Below, in pieces: positions 1 to 11,386 of a DNA stretch of 64,000 bases. The number at the start of each line of letters is the position of its first letter. Positions within the stretch are counted from its first letter, which is position 1. The translations under genes were made by a program, and so were the position numbers. The stretch covers positions 124,001-188,000 of the forward strand of contig JAXBDG010000025.1 of the NCBI GenBank assembly GCA_036320915.1. Direction: 5' to 3'. This stretch comes from Linnemannia elongata (taxonomy: Eukaryota > Mortierellomycota > Mortierellomycetes > Mortierellales > Mortierellaceae). The notes beneath the pieces were generated by a model. The model did not search any database, was not told the origin of the DNA, and was given only the letters and a program-made list of their open reading frames with translations.

Positions 1-270
1 TTTCAACCCAATCTTCTTCTGTAAACAGTTGCCGGGTAATTTTGTCACTCAAATCAAGCATAAACGAATGTATTGGGCTTTGTAGAGAAAATTTAGAAAG
101 CTGCGCCCATATTTAATAAGAAAAAAGATAACGAGAAAAGGAAACAAACTTACTGAAAATCCTTCATCCGCTTTCCCGCCTCGAACAGAATGTCTTCGAC
201 TACTGTTCCAGATTTCAGTGTCCACCTCTCCCCTAGGCTAGAGTAACGCCTCTGAAGAGACATCCTCCTA
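1..270 (-). pseudogene. Partial gene of an uncharacterised fungal family, cut by the window edge
   Basis: Minus-strand coding segments run off the left edge. One reads DKITRQLFTEEDW (about 10-55) and an upstream exon ends in a KRMKDFQ-like stretch before a GTAAG donor (about 157-265). Both parts are paralogous to the gene at 49756-51680, where the matching stretches are DKITR*LFSKEDW and KQMKDFQ in the same order with an intron between. I do not know the function of this family. No start or stop is visible, and the 3' splice site seen in the paralogue before the DKITR exon is not conserved here, so this copy may already be dead. Confidence 0.45.
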
Positions 271-339
271 TCGCCAGTAAACTGTTTACCAGTAGTCAAT
301 TAATAAGTCGGCACAGTTGAGCAAGATTACAACGTGTTT

Positions 340-504
340 TCATCTTAATTGTTTGGAGCCCTTGCGTTTCTTTGTGGGAGATGAAGGTTCTGCGTTTGCA
401 TCGCCTTCATTGTCACGACCAATGTCATCTTCGTATGTATCGTTGGCGTTGCTGCCATGGTCGGGGCCGTCCTCATCTAGCAGTCCATAGTAGAATATAG
501 ACCT
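340..504 (-). pseudogene. Truncated C-terminal tail of an unknown acidic/basic protein
   Basis: A minus-strand frame of about 54 residues, acidic then ending in a basic TKKRKGSK tail with a stop at 340. The frame continues to the right only by running into the segmental duplication that begins at 505, giving a chimeric ORF. The tail is absent at the left edge of the second duplicate (10621). It is best read as the 3' end of a gene that was cut when the CRN-bearing segment arrived. No family is recognised. The basic end could be a nuclear localisation signal, which is inference only. Confidence 0.35.
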
Positions 505-1276
505 ACATATTCGGGTGATATGTTGTTTTGAAGAAGGGGGAAGGGGATACAAAGGCAGATATAAAAGAAGGAACGGCCGCACAATGGACGAGAACAACTA
601 CAAGTAGGAGAGATGGCCTTTTTTATGTATCAATAGGTGGGGGATGAACTTATAAAGGAGACTTGAAAGGAAGAAGATTTGAGATACTTTGATACTTCTT
701 CCTCCCTTCAATCCTTTTTTTTGTTTTTGCTTTTTTTTTCTTCTTCTTTTCCTGCTGATAGCCAGCTTGATACCTTGCTGTCATAAAGTGTAGTAATTCG
801 ACATGTATGCCACCGTAATGAGAAATGTTTGTTATTTTTGTGTTTTACTTTGACACCACGTCCAATGCAGTACAACTATAGTACAATTCAGTGGTAGAGA
901 ACAAAATTCAGTTGACCAAAGAAAAGCAAACGAATGTTCTTGAAGCACAAAGACGGAGAATACACTCGAGTCAACCAACGGCTGACTAATTGTTCAGTGA
1001 TTGTTGATAGCGCTGTCGATTTCCTTCACAGTAGCAACGGAGGTGACTTTTTGGTCATCGGCAATTGTTTCCCAGACACCTGGAGCACTTGGAATGGGAA
1101 GGAGAAAAGGTACTATTCTAGGTCAATAGAGTAGAGATGCCAGAGCTGTAAGCTCGTCTTTTGTCGCTGTAAGAGATTCGAAATTGCCACGTTAAGCACA
1201 ACTCTCAAGTGGTCGAAGTCAGGTATGGTCCAGTAAAATTTTATTTTCACGTCCTCTGTAAGAATTCAAGAGTCGA

Positions 1277-3713
1277 TCACTTCGTGCCAGCATTTTGTTG
1301 CACTGGGATCTGCAATCCAGGTGATTTGCCACCAGCTGCTGACTCCAGATCGATCTTCAGCACATACTGCCTCACACGTTGTATATCAGCAGGGACGGTA
1401 CGGTAAACCTTCCCCTCAGAGGTCAAGTAGTCCTGCTTCTCGAAATCGGCATACACATGACCTGGGACGACAAAAATAAGCCGAGGCTCGTCATGAGGAA
1501 GAATCCAGCGAGCTTGAATGAGGTTGTCGATAAGCTTTGAGAGCGGCAGTCCTTTGATGGGGTGGTTCTTGGATACCGTGATTTGGAATAGGTCTCTGGG
1601 GGCGAGCAGCAGATCGACACAGGCATAGTTGCAAATCTTTGGTATGCATAGTGTGCCTGCCGTGACCGGGGTAATCGTGTTGAAATGCGTTACCTCTGGA
1701 TTCCGCGGGATTTCCAAACGAGCAGACTGCCCAGTCTCGAGATCCTTGAGCTCAAAGATGTGGCCGCCCTCTCGGAAGGTACGGAGGACATATGCTTCGA
1801 ACATAATACCACTAGCGCTTCCGTTGGGATCCATGACGAGCTTCTTCAACATTTGGGTGCAAGTGTCCTGACTCAGTAAAGCGGCAACCTTCTCAGCGAC
1901 GTATGTTGAAGCCCATTCCAATCGAAAGGTTTCATGATCATCCATGGGCCAACGGTGAATCAGACGGCTGCTGAAGTCTAGCGTGTCTCTTCCTTGCGAG
2001 AAGTATTGCATCAACATCACCGGGTCTTTGACTCTGTCGAGGGCTTGTTCTAGACGCTCACATGCCATGACCTTGGCACGCTCAAGGTCATTAGGACGTA
2101 GGCTTAAGTTCTAGCGATGAATTAGATCAAGGCGTAATAGAGCTGTGATTAAAATAGAAAACAGGCTGTCTGCGCATTGAATATCTCCAAAAGTAAAAGC
2201 TATTCTCAAAGAAAAGCGTTGTGGTTTGGGCCTATAAGATACCTGCATCGGCCTTTCTAGGACATATCTCGGCACGCCGCCTATCTTTGAGTAGAGTTCT
2301 TCTACCGCTTCCAAAGGAACCACCTCGAAGCCGACGACACTGATCCTGCACTTCTTCAACTCTTCCAGACTCCATGGGGCCATATAGTAACGCCATGCTA
2401 CCCTTTTGTCGACGTCCTGATATTGGTGGGCTTCGGAAAATAGGGTCTTTGGCGAAGCTGAAATGACGGTCTTGGCTCGACCGAGTACTGGATCAGGAGA
2501 GCTGTCGACAAAATACCATGTGTCGGGTAGACTGAGAAAGGGTTTAAAAGCCTCGATATTGCCGGATCGAACAGTAGAGCGCCCTCCAAAGACGTAGCAT
2601 TTCGCGCTCCGTTTGGTGTGGAAAACGATTATCGGAGGGTTGTCGTCGTCGCTCTCGGCAAGAAGTCGGATGGCGAAGTACACTAGGAAGGCCGATTTGC
2701 CGATCCCAGATGTACCTGTAACAATGATATGCTTTTTCAACTTGTTCCCGGTATACGGTGTATTGTTCTCAAACGTCCCGAGGATTGTGTCGTAAAGATC
2801 TTTGTACGCCTCTCTGACATAGATATCGTTTGTATCGACGACTGGAAGTAAGATGCCGCGAGGAGCCGATAACTTGTCCATGTTTTTCATGTTGGTGTCT
2901 TGTAATGCGAGGGCAGTGCTAGACATGGAGTAGAAAGTGTCCGTCCTGTCAATCGCCTGACCAATAAAATCAAGTAGCGAGACCCTTTCTTTGTTGTCTA
3001 GACGAGAGAGGTAAACTTGGTCATCCGCCACAGCCTTCTCCGTGAGACCAGCCTCCTCAATCGCATCCATCAGCGTGTGCGGCCGATGACGTTTTCTTGT
3101 AAAAGAGAGCCCTAGTAAGAGAAGCGACGTGCAAGAGAAGAAGAGAAGGGAGCACCCAAAAATATTAGCAACTTGTACAATGTCCATGAATAATTGAATG
3201 AAAGCAAAGGGCTCCTTTAGACACAGCTGAAGACAAATATTCACCTGCATCTTCCTCACGGTCTCTTTTCGCAGCTATAGGAAAAAAAACATAGGTAAAT
3301 AACGCAAATGGAGATCACAATAGCGTTATGCTGAGAAGTTCATGCGCAATGCGCAATTGAAAGCAAAGCGCGTTTGCATTACCTGGCAAGGGTCGCTGGA
3401 CAATGACGTGAATCGTGTCCTCTGGCAAATCAGCGTCAAAGACCATGAAGAGCTTGTTGGTCGCCCTCAGTTTTTTTTTCACAGGCACAGAGTCGAGCAG
3501 AACAGGAAGGTCGTTGTCGTCGTCGTCATGAATTGAGACGCGCCATAGAGTGAGCTTGTCAGCATCAACATCCTGAAAGTCGTTGGTCTTCTTGGACTTG
3601 ATGAACTCCTTGAGGTCGCCAATTGTCTTGGAGGACTCGATCTTGACAGGGAACGCGTTGGAGGTAGCTTCTCCATCAACGAGACAGAACAGAGTGAGGT
3701 GGTTGTCGTTCAT
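1277..3713 (-). CDS. Crinkler-family (CRN) protein: ubiquitin-like + P-loop ATPase + REase-like nuclease
   Basis: Four exons: 3713-3383, 3274-3245 (30 nt), 3111-2243 and 2110-1277, all with GT-AG introns and kept phase, giving 687 aa. Residues 1-110 form a CRN/ubiquitin-like header (starts MNDNHLTLFCLVDGE, ends in a PLP motif). The middle domain has a Walker A GTSGIGKS at 253-260, a Walker B-like WYFVD at 319-323 and an ISASP segment near 337. The C-terminal domain has E515, D576 and Q586-x-T588, a layout consistent with the restriction-endonuclease fold reported for CRN proteins. CRN proteins of oomycetes and chytrids act in host nuclei; CRN-type genes in free-living fungi may have other roles, so function here is inferred. 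There is no signal peptide. It is intact, unlike its duplicate at 11387-13805. Confidence 0.85.
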
Positions 3714-4431
3714 GGGGTTGAATAAACTGAAAAATGAAAGAGAGAGATGGCAAGGGCGGGCAGAATGAAAAGAAAACAAGAGAAAAGAAAGACGTGGAAA
3801 GAAAGAAAAAAGAATGCGAGGGATAAAACAAAGGAAGTGGTGACGAAGGCGATGAAGGCGTAAGAATGGTGGCAAAGGAAAAGAAACGGGAGGTGTGAGA
3901 ATGGTGGCAAAGGCGCTGAAGAAAAGGTGGGAGCGTAGTGAAGAAAGGAATAGTAAAAGTATAAAGTCAAAAAAATGGGGGTAATGGGGGAGACTATGCA
4001 TCATGAAATATAACGGTGACATCATTATTAAGTGTCACATGACGTTAGAAAGGAGATATTTTGGGGGGGGCCTTTCCGTGCTTTCTTTCCATCATAGAGC
4101 GGTAAGACTGCGGGAATCCCACTTTCCAATCCGGGCCATCGCCAGCACGTACACCTGTCAGAGTATCCACTCTGATAGTCACATGACACGACATAGGAAC
4201 GCCACCAACATTTTAGATCTTCTCTGCTGACAAATCAAGAGGTCTTCTCCTAAGAAACCTCTAGAAACCGCCACGGTTACTAGCTAGGCTCCTTACACAT
4301 AAACAACCACAGTCTGTGCCTAGTGTAGCCCTCAGTTCATAACTCGCTCTTTTTATTAAACAAGTACCTTCATACAACCAGATCATATCTAGTCGCCTGA
4401 AGCCACCCTTGTTGCAAACATAACCTAGGAC
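3714..4431. other. CRN1 upstream region, no gene seen
   Basis: Directly upstream of the CRN1 start the minus strand is strongly pyrimidine-rich for about 270 bp (CT tracts, with long runs of TTCTTT type), a common look for fungal promoters and 5' leaders. Open frames here are low-complexity Phe/Leu/Ser stretches that I treat as spurious. Near-identical sequence precedes the second CRN copy. Confidence 0.5.
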
Positions 4432-4690
4432 TCCTAATCGAATCGAATATTTCGAGTTCGATTCAATTCGAATGAAGTTGAAATATGGTGGATTCGATTC
4501 GATTTTAACACTCCCCTACTCGATTCCATCCAAATGGTCCGAATGCTTCGAGAGATGCCCTTAATTTCTGGTCAATCGAATTGTATTCAAACCATTTGAT
4601 CAATTGATTCGAATGATTCGATTCGATACGGTTCGAATGGTTCGAGTGATTCGATTCGAATACGGGTCGAATGATTCGTATCGGACATGG
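4432..4690 (+). mobile_element. ATTCGA-rich repeat element, truncated copy
   Basis: Begins TCCTAATCGAATCG and is packed with ATTCGA/TCGAAT words. About 90 bp in the middle (GAATGCTTCGAGAG through the TTAATTTCTGGTCAATC stretch) is the reverse complement of part of the element at 26312-26770, so these are copies of one family. This copy lacks the right-hand TCGATTAGGA terminus. No coding capacity; probably a MITE. Confidence 0.65.
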
Positions 4691-5462
4691 TTACACAAAG
4701 AGTAATTTAGCTTCCCTCTTTACTTGTCCTTTGCATCCCTCCTTCGTTCTTTCCCTCATGCCCTCTACATAAACACAAGGTTTTGATGTATGAGCGACAA
4801 ACAAACAAAAGACAAATAGAATGAAAGTTGGGAATTTGGCGTTGAGAACCTCAACAAACAGATTTTTCACGTCATGGTAAAAAAGGTCACCTCGTCCTTC
4901 TTATTTCCTTGATCTCTCACTCACTTTTCTTTGCTCGTCTGATTCAATGTCCTTCTTTCGCCTATTCCTTACCCCGCCCTCAGACATAGATCATTTCTTC
5001 GCCCACCTCGCTCTCATTAGCATCGCAATAGTTGCAGTTCCGCGTCCTCACGTCCTCATTTTAGGTGGCACGCGTAGTGGTCTCCTGAGTGGCTTACTAA
5101 ATTTGCAACATAATTTACCCCATCCTTGACTTTGCAGTCACTGTCAAGCCCCTCGATACAAGAAGTAGGCCTCTAAAGCTCTCCAGCCTTCTCCGCTCAT
5201 ACAGTTTATTCAACTACTTCAACAAACCCTCCCCCTAATCCAGACGAGTGGACCGACTACAATTATGGTGGAGTCACCTGTACCCCATTATTGAGTGCCA
5301 CATCACTGAAGCAACAGAAGCTCTTTGCGCAGCTGATGGTCGCAGGTAAGCATATTATTCACCCGACGTTGATAATCATGAAAAGAAAGGGACAATGCAT
5401 TTCGTTCATCTTCTGTCACACTCTTCAAATCCTCCATAGACACACAACTGTCCTGAGGGTAA
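4691..5462. other. Non-coding stretch of duplication 1
   Basis: I see no supported gene. The frames at 4947-5129 and 5291-5818 are not conserved as such: the matching frame in the second duplicate differs by small indels, and the second one joins unrelated sequence at 5494. A fragment near 5270-5360 reads like a short peptide followed by a GTAAGC donor, but I cannot assign it. Confidence 0.4.
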
Positions 5463-5494
5463 CTAAACAACAGCAGCTACACCCATGCGCTTGT
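5463..5494 (-). pseudogene. Relic of an FAD monooxygenase 3' end (last ~10 codons)
   Basis: On the minus strand these 32 bases encode the end of the monooxygenase found intact at 15555-17642 (tail KRMGVAA-V and stop). In copy b this sequence is the genuine last-exon end of that gene; here it stops dead at 5494 and joins a transposase relic. It marks the right breakpoint of duplication 1 and shows that the copied segment came from a locus next to the monooxygenase. Confidence 0.8.
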
Positions 5495-6420
5495 GTGATT
5501 ATCAACTCTTCAGGCAAAGAGAGAGTTTCTCGGTTTGTAAGTCTTGGTGTTGTTCTACACCTTCTGGACTGGCCGAACCTTCTTAAGGAATCGAATATCC
5601 TATTTGATATACCTCTATCGTCCCCCTCTACCCTCTTCAATCACATACTTGTCGACATCCACCGGCGCTGGAAGCATCTGCTTCTCTGGGACCATGTCCG
5701 TCTGACCCTGGAGTTGTTGGTCGGGCGCATGGATAACGTGCTACTGAAAGGCGGGTTCCTACAAGCGACCTTTGCCTTCATCGATGGGACCTGCTTGAGA
5801 ATATTCCACCCGGAGTGAATCAGCGGGATTTTTACAGCGATCACAAGCGGATGCATTGCTTGAAGTATCAAACAATCTCGGCACCCGTTGACATCATAGT
5901 TCATCTAGGCGATCCTTTCGCTGGTCGGGCACAACGACGCTGTTATACTCATCAGGTCAAACATTCGCTAACTCTCTAAGCATGCCCGCTGTCCTGCTGG
6001 CAGACAGTTGGTCGTGTATGGCGACGAGGGCTAACGGTCAGTCGCCCGAGTTTCAAGCACCTTTCAGAGGCTATATCCTATCCCCTGAACAAGAAACTCG
6101 GTATGTGACCATGCGCCGTCACCATCTCTCGGCCGAATTGGCATTTGGCTTTGTCTCAATAACTTTAGCCTACCTAACTATTACCAAATGTTGAGACTTC
6201 GTCTCTTCCCTGTTGATCACTACTACCCGGTCGCTGTCCTTTCTGCAACCTTTTGCGATACTTTAGTATGGATAGCATCACGCAGAGTTACTCTGGAAAA
6301 GTGCTACCAGGGCCCGAGGCTTACTTCACCCCAAGAGCTTTATAAAGTGCGACTCGAGTTGTCTATAATGAGCCTGCCTATTTTGATCATATATAAAAAC
6401 ACATGTGGCAACCATCCCTC
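5495..6420 (+). pseudogene. PIF/Harbinger (DDE_4, HARBI1-like) transposase relic, 5' truncated
   Basis: The first frame ends ATFAFIDGT...HPE and stops at 5816. A shifted frame continues QRDFYSDHKRMHCLKYQ and VDIIVHLGDPFAGR, then further right LSPEQ...SAELAFGFVS. The order FIDGT, DHKRxHCLKYQ, a G-DP-GR block and an E-containing E-x-x-FG block is the HARBI1/DDE_Tnp_4 pattern. Several frameshifts and stops make it dead. The N-terminal part, present at 27426-27548 in the duplicate, is missing here because the segment starts at 5495. Confidence 0.75.
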
Positions 6421-6451
6421 GATCTGACTTCAGAATTTGAAAACTCGGACG

Positions 6452-6495
<44 letters not shown>
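6452..6495 (+). repeat. 44-nt poly(A) tract
   Basis: An uninterrupted run of 44 A. The same place in the duplicate (about 28503-28525) has a much shorter, interrupted A run, so the tract has expanded or contracted since the duplication. Confidence 0.95.
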
Positions 6496-6497
<2 letters not shown>

Positions 6498-6579
6498 TCG
6501 TGGCCAATGGAAAACCCTACTTTGTTACAGCTGCCAGTAGAAATGGGCTTGAGAATTAAGCAAGGACAGAGTGTGGCGA

Positions 6580-8106
6580 CTAGGTGAAAGGCATATTTAA
6601 TCTATTGGTATTCTCCAGCGTCGTGATCCTGTTGTCAAGGTCGCGTGTCTTCTTTCTGGTGTCTAAGACGTCAAGGTCAATCTGATTAAACTGGCCTTGC
6701 ACCAGCGTGACCCGAGTTTGCACCAGAGTTAGCTGTTCTTGTACAGATTGGCTAGACTGAACGTTACGCCTTTTGAACGTCCGGAGATCGTCGTCAATGT
6801 TGTTTACCGAGTTTTGGGTTGATTGCCTGACTTGAATCATGTCCATTCTGAGTTGCCGGTTCTGCTCCTCGAGCTTTTCTACACGAGGCAAGTAATGCTG
6901 ATATCCTGTCAGTCTCAGCTGCCGTTGCACGCCTCTTGAACCTTGGTGTCGGGCGCGCAAAGCCTGATGAACCTTGAGCTTGGACAGGTGACAGTGGATC
7001 CATATCCGTGGACTCACTCGCTGATGAGTGGTGTTTGTACTTGCATTGGTGGCCTCGATAGTGCTCTCAACTGAAAGGACTCTCTTTGACGAAGAATATC
7101 CGGCTGCATGATCGACGGTTCGCCAGTTCGCTGACTAGGGCCGGGACGCGCGTCGGAGATCCGATGAATTGGTGTAGGAGTCGATTCTGAAGGAACGACA
7201 GGGGGCGGCCGTGAGTCGGAGCCATCGTCGGCGTCATCGTCGGCATCTTCGTCGGTATCATTTGTGATCCTTACTCCAGGATCCTCGTCCGCCTCGTCTA
7301 TTACTTGCGACGCTCGCTTCTTTCCGGTCAAGGTACCAAGCATGGCGTCCATAACCTGTTGCTCGACAGCCTGGGCCTCCGATACCTGCTGCTTCTTCAC
7401 CTCGCTCTTCGCCGCCTGCTGTCGATTCTCGCGATCCCGTAACTCTCTGTCACTCTCGACCAGGCTCTGTGCCATATCCGACATCCGCGTATCTGTCCAT
7501 GTGAATCCCGTCGCCATTACGAGAAAATCACTCAGTGCTTTTCGCTCTTTGATGATTCTCTCATAGAGCGATACCAGAGCTAGAGGCGTCACACCTCGTA
7601 GGGATGGCTCGATTGATCCAAGTTCTGCTGCCAATTCTTTAAACGAAGCGCTGTCCTTCGTGAAGCCAAACTGATAGGCCTCATCTTGCAGGTGGGCCTT
7701 CTCTGGAATGCGATTATGAAGAAAAAGCACCGCCTTGAAGATGTTCTCACAGTTTGTGCAAGAGTTGTTCAACTGCAGGGAGCGAAACGGTCCGTTCGAG
7801 GAGACTTCTCGACTGGCGGCATTGTAGGTATCACTGGCAGCTATGAACACAGAGAAGAACGTGGCAAGAATAAATACGATGAAAGACATTTTGGTTCAAG
7901 GCAAATCATAGACTTGGCAAGAAATACGAACATGGCGTAACAGTTCTTCGCATCAGTTCATCAGCATTCGGCGGGTCTTTGAAAACCTTGAGGTAGTGGT
8001 CGCGTTTTTGATACGCGGAGGCATTGGGCGAGAGCTCTAGCTTCCTCGATGGCTTAAAGTCCAGCACTCCACAGTACGTTGCATTACTCCGTGTTCTCGT
8101 GGTCAT
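6580..8106 (-). pseudogene. Broken copy of the coiled-coil protein gene (see 28611-30135)
   Basis: Same gene as the intact copy in duplication 2b, with starts MTTRTRSNATYCG at 8106 and the same C-terminal end at 6580. It carries at least two frameshifts relative to copy b: an extra T near 7035 (in the GTGTTTGTACTTG stretch) and an extra G near 6890 (ACGAGGCAAG instead of ACGAGCAAG). The AG acceptor proposed for copy b (CCAAG) reads CCACG here. It therefore cannot make the full 480-aa protein. Confidence 0.75.
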
Positions 8107-8764
8107 GATGGAGAGGAATGGTATTGAAATGAGCAAACGTCAACTATGAATATGATCGTTTTTATCACGTGATTGCTACTCTCCTTCCATATTGAGGTGC
8201 ATTATGCGCCCTTGTTGAGCGTGATGAAAGGAGGCCAACGAGAGGATAAAGAGGCGGCCTGTGCGAAAAATACGTCAAAACTCATGTATTTTTAGCATGC
8301 AAACGAACCTATGAGGCCAAATTCGTTCGTTTGTAACCGTATACGCACGAGAACTGAACCTGAGGATATTTTGTTTGTTGACGCCAAGCTTAAACTCGGA
8401 TTCGTTCTCCGTCGAATGATAGGTACTACCCCTGGACAAATATTCTTCTACATGGGTCTGTGAATTTCTGCCTCCTACGTTGTAGTGTACTGTAGAGGAT
8501 GGCGAGTTCATATTTGTCACTGGTTTACTTTATTTATTATGTATTAGCGTGATTCTCTGCTGAGGGAGCTTGTTGTGATTATTAAACGATCTGTCCCGAG
8601 AGTGTTAAATAGTGGAGAAAGTAGATAGGCGAAGAAAGAAGAAGATATAAAAGAAGCGACTTGAGTACCTTTGCTCTTGGATGCCCTGTAATAGCAGCAG
8701 ATCAATATAGAGAGTCCCTTGTCGCGGTCAAGGCATCCGCGCCCTCATTGTCTTCATCAAGGTC
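8107..8764. other. Intergenic DNA of duplication 2a
   Basis: Nothing supported. A 75-81 aa minus-strand frame at 8275-8520 is partly preserved in the duplicate (67 aa at 30347-30550), but it has no recognisable family and lies between two divergently decaying genes. A TATAAAAG motif occurs near 8646 and is conserved in copy b. Confidence 0.4.
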
Positions 8765-9589
8765 CTAAGAATCGGGCATCAAAAACCATCCATCCTCATC
8801 GTTATAGTCCTCAACTTCGTCGTTCAAGTCAGGAAGGCCTTGTTCTCGTCGTCGTCGCTCCTCCTCCTTGTTATCCCATATCTCCGTTGCACAGAAGTAT
8901 TCTCCGTCGTTATTTTCCTCCTCGTCGTCCTCCTCCTCGTCCTCCGTCGTTTGCTTTAGATGTTCTTGCCCTTGCTGCACTTGTGGTGACAGCTGCTGTT
9001 GTTGTTCTCCGTCCTTCGCTCTAGCTGTTCTTTCCCTTGCTGCACTTGTGGTGATTGCTGCTGTTGTTGATCTCCGTCGTTCAAAGTAATGACATCTTGT
9101 ATACGACCCTTTCCCCGGTTTAGCGCCTAAACATGTTCCTGCAACTCCATGGTCTTCTTGTCGAGGTCGTAATCATTTAACGAATCTCGTGATCGTTCCA
9201 CCTCATGTCCTTGAACTGGTAACTTGTGAAACGGAAAGCCATCCTTGAGATATTGTAGTTTTCGGTTGGAGGGAAATGGTAGGTCGATGCGATCGAAGCG
9301 GAGGAGGCGAAGTGGCAAGGTGCATAACCCCAGCTTCGGAAGTCACTGACATCGGACTCTCCTCTTCAGCGACGGCGGGAGTGAGAACGACATCTTTGCG
9401 TGAGGCGCTGGAAGGGGGGTTTGTGAGAGAGGTTTATTGTTGATGATGATGGGGTTCGTGAAGTTGCTGTTGAAGTTTACTGTTCTCATCAGTGTGTGTA
9501 TGGAAAGAGTCGAGGACGAGACCATGGATGAGTTGTGCGGTCAGGGTGACCAAGAGGACCAGGCGAATGAGCAGCGTGATGCAACGCAT
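8765..9589 (-). pseudogene. Broken copy of the secreted His/Gln/acidic protein gene (see 30758-31555)
   Basis: Starts MRCITLLIRLVLL (signal peptide as in copy b), but a CAA codon in the HHHQQ run is TAA here, stopping the frame after about 51 residues. Further frameshifts follow near 9255 and 8990-9050, the latter in a Gln/acidic repeat that is longer than in copy b. Comparison with the open copy b identifies these as losses. Confidence 0.75.
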
Positions 9590-10160
9590 TTTCCCTTGTG
9601 TTAATGTTCGGAATGAGTTGGAATGAGATGAGAAATGGGGATGAATGTGTGAAATGGAGACGAAAGGGAGTGAGAGAGAAGGGGAAATGCTAAAGGGGAT
9701 GGAGTGTAGATGAGAATGAGTGCAGTAGACCAAAAAAAAAAAAAAAAAAGTTGAACAATCTTCTCTTTTTTCACGTTGAGATTGTTCAGAGACGCGTTGC
9801 GGGTTCGAATAAAGGGAAAATCCTCTGCGGGTGGCAAAAAAAATTGAGTGCAACCATCGACGTGGAACCTTTAGAAATCGAAACATGGCCGATCCACAAC
9901 CCACCAACAAAAGCAAAACGAAAGGCTAAATCTCGATTAAAACATCTATCTGAACAAAGTGAACGCGAATAAAAGTGTGAATTCGAGTCATATTCGAATC
10001 AAATCCAATATTCATCCATATTCATCTATCTATTCGATGCGAATGGATACGGACACCATCTGAGGTGGCTTTCCTCTCTGTAGGTATCAGATCCTTCGCG
10101 CTATGTCGGATAATCATGATTGTTGTTCTTGAAAGCGACTGTATTATCTTATTCATATAG

Positions 10161-10620
10161 CTTCAGCTCCTCTTAGGTTACATTTTTGATATCTACTTCT
10201 TCCTCTTTTTCTTTTCTACCCCTTCTACACCCCTCCTATATCATTTTACCGTTTCCCTTCTATCTTTCCTCTACTTCCATGTTTTAAGTGTTGGTGCCAT
10301 CATTCATGGCGTAGTAGTAGTTGGAGAATGGATTGGTTGTGCAAAGAAGTGTTGATCCGTGCACTTGTGATCTGCTTTGCCCTTGGCGATTTGATATTGC
10401 AGTTGTTTTCCTTTGTAATAGGGACAGAGATGACCTTTCCCGCGTCACTTAAAGCATTTGGTAAGAGTCAGAGAAACGGAGAATGAAGAGAAAGTGGTCA
10501 CGGTCTGTTAGTGGGATAAAGTGGAAGAAAAAGTAACTTTCTTAGTAGACCATTGACTTGTCGAGTTGATGATTTTGGATTGCCTCTATTTTCCAAAAGT
10601 GGCAGAAGAGCGAGATGGAC
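10161..10620. other. Unique spacer between the two segmental duplications
   Basis: About 460 bp present in neither duplicate partner. It is pyrimidine-rich on the plus strand to about 10280, then mixed. I see no convincing gene; short frames here are not conserved elsewhere in the window. Confidence 0.5.
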
Positions 10621-11386
10621 ACATATTCGGGTGATATGTTGTTTTGAAGAAGGGGGAAGGGGATACAAAGGCAGATATAAAAGAAGGAACGGCCGCACAA
10701 TGGACGAGAACAACTACAAGTAGGAGAAATAGCCTTTTTTTATGTATCAATAGGTGAGACATGAACTTATAAAGGAGACTTGAAAGGAAGATTTGAGATA
10801 CTTTGATACTTCTTCCTCTCTTCAATCCTTTTTTCTGTTTTTGCTTTTATTCTTCTTCGTTCTGCTGATAGCCAGTTTGATACCTTGCTGTCATATGGTG
10901 TAGTAATTCGACATGTATGCCACCGTAATGAGAAATGTTTGTTATTTTTGTGCTTTACTTTGACACCACGTCCAATGCAGTACAACGATAGTACAATTCA
11001 GTGGTAGAGAGCAAAATTCAGTTAACCAAAGAAAAGCAAACGAATGTTCTTGAAGCGCAAAGACGGAGAATACGCTCGAGTCAACCAACGGCTGACTAAT
11101 TGTTCAGTGATTGTTGATAGCGCTGTCGATTTCCTTCACAGTAGCAACGGAGGTGACTTTTTGGTCATCGGCAATTGTTTCCCAGACACCTGGAGCACTT
11201 GGAATGGGAAGGAGAAAAGGTACTATTCTAGGTCAATAGAGTAGAGATGCCAGAGCTGTAAGCTCGTCTTTTGTCGCTGTAAGAGATTCGAAATTGCCAC
11301 GTTAAGCACAACTCTCAAGTGGTCGAAGTCAGGTATGGTCCAGTAAAATTTTATTTTCACGTCCTCTATAAGAATTCAAGAGTCGA

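Larger units (their letters stand above)
505..5494. repeat. Segmental duplication 1, copy a (CRN1 segment)
   Basis: This 4990-bp stretch matches 10621-15586 almost base for base in the same orientation, including introns, intergenic DNA and the ATTCGA-rich element. Identity starts abruptly at the ACATATTCGG motif and ends abruptly within a relic of the FAD monooxygenase 3' end. A few patches inside the CRN gene are much more diverged than the surrounding non-coding DNA. Confidence 0.95.
5495..10160. repeat. Segmental duplication 2, copy a
   Basis: Matches 27549-32123 in the same orientation across a transposase relic, two minus-strand genes and intergenic DNA. Small indels and substitutions are scattered. 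Copy a begins abruptly with GTGATTATCAAC at 5495, in the middle of the transposase that continues further left in copy b. Both copies end near an ATAG at 10160 and 32123. Confidence 0.95.

Noticed and set aside
934..1134. 66-aa plus-strand frame conserved in both CRN duplicates (934-1134 and 11044-11244)
   Set aside because: Conservation is explained by the recent duplication. It is short, matches nothing and lies in the 3' flank of the CRN gene; there is no sign of selection beyond the neighbours.
1629..1879. Plus-strand frames antisense to the CRN nuclease exon
   Set aside because: Shadows of the strongly coding minus strand, broken differently in the second copy.
3315..4025. 236-aa minus frame extending upstream of the CRN start
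   Set aside because: The first ~104 codons are low-complexity leader sequence and the last ~20 read through the intron; the real exon starts at 3713.
9770..9830. GCGGGTTCGAATA motif resembling a tRNA T-arm (also near 31760)
   Set aside because: The T-stem does not close (no CCCGC follows), and no acceptor, D or anticodon arms can be drawn.
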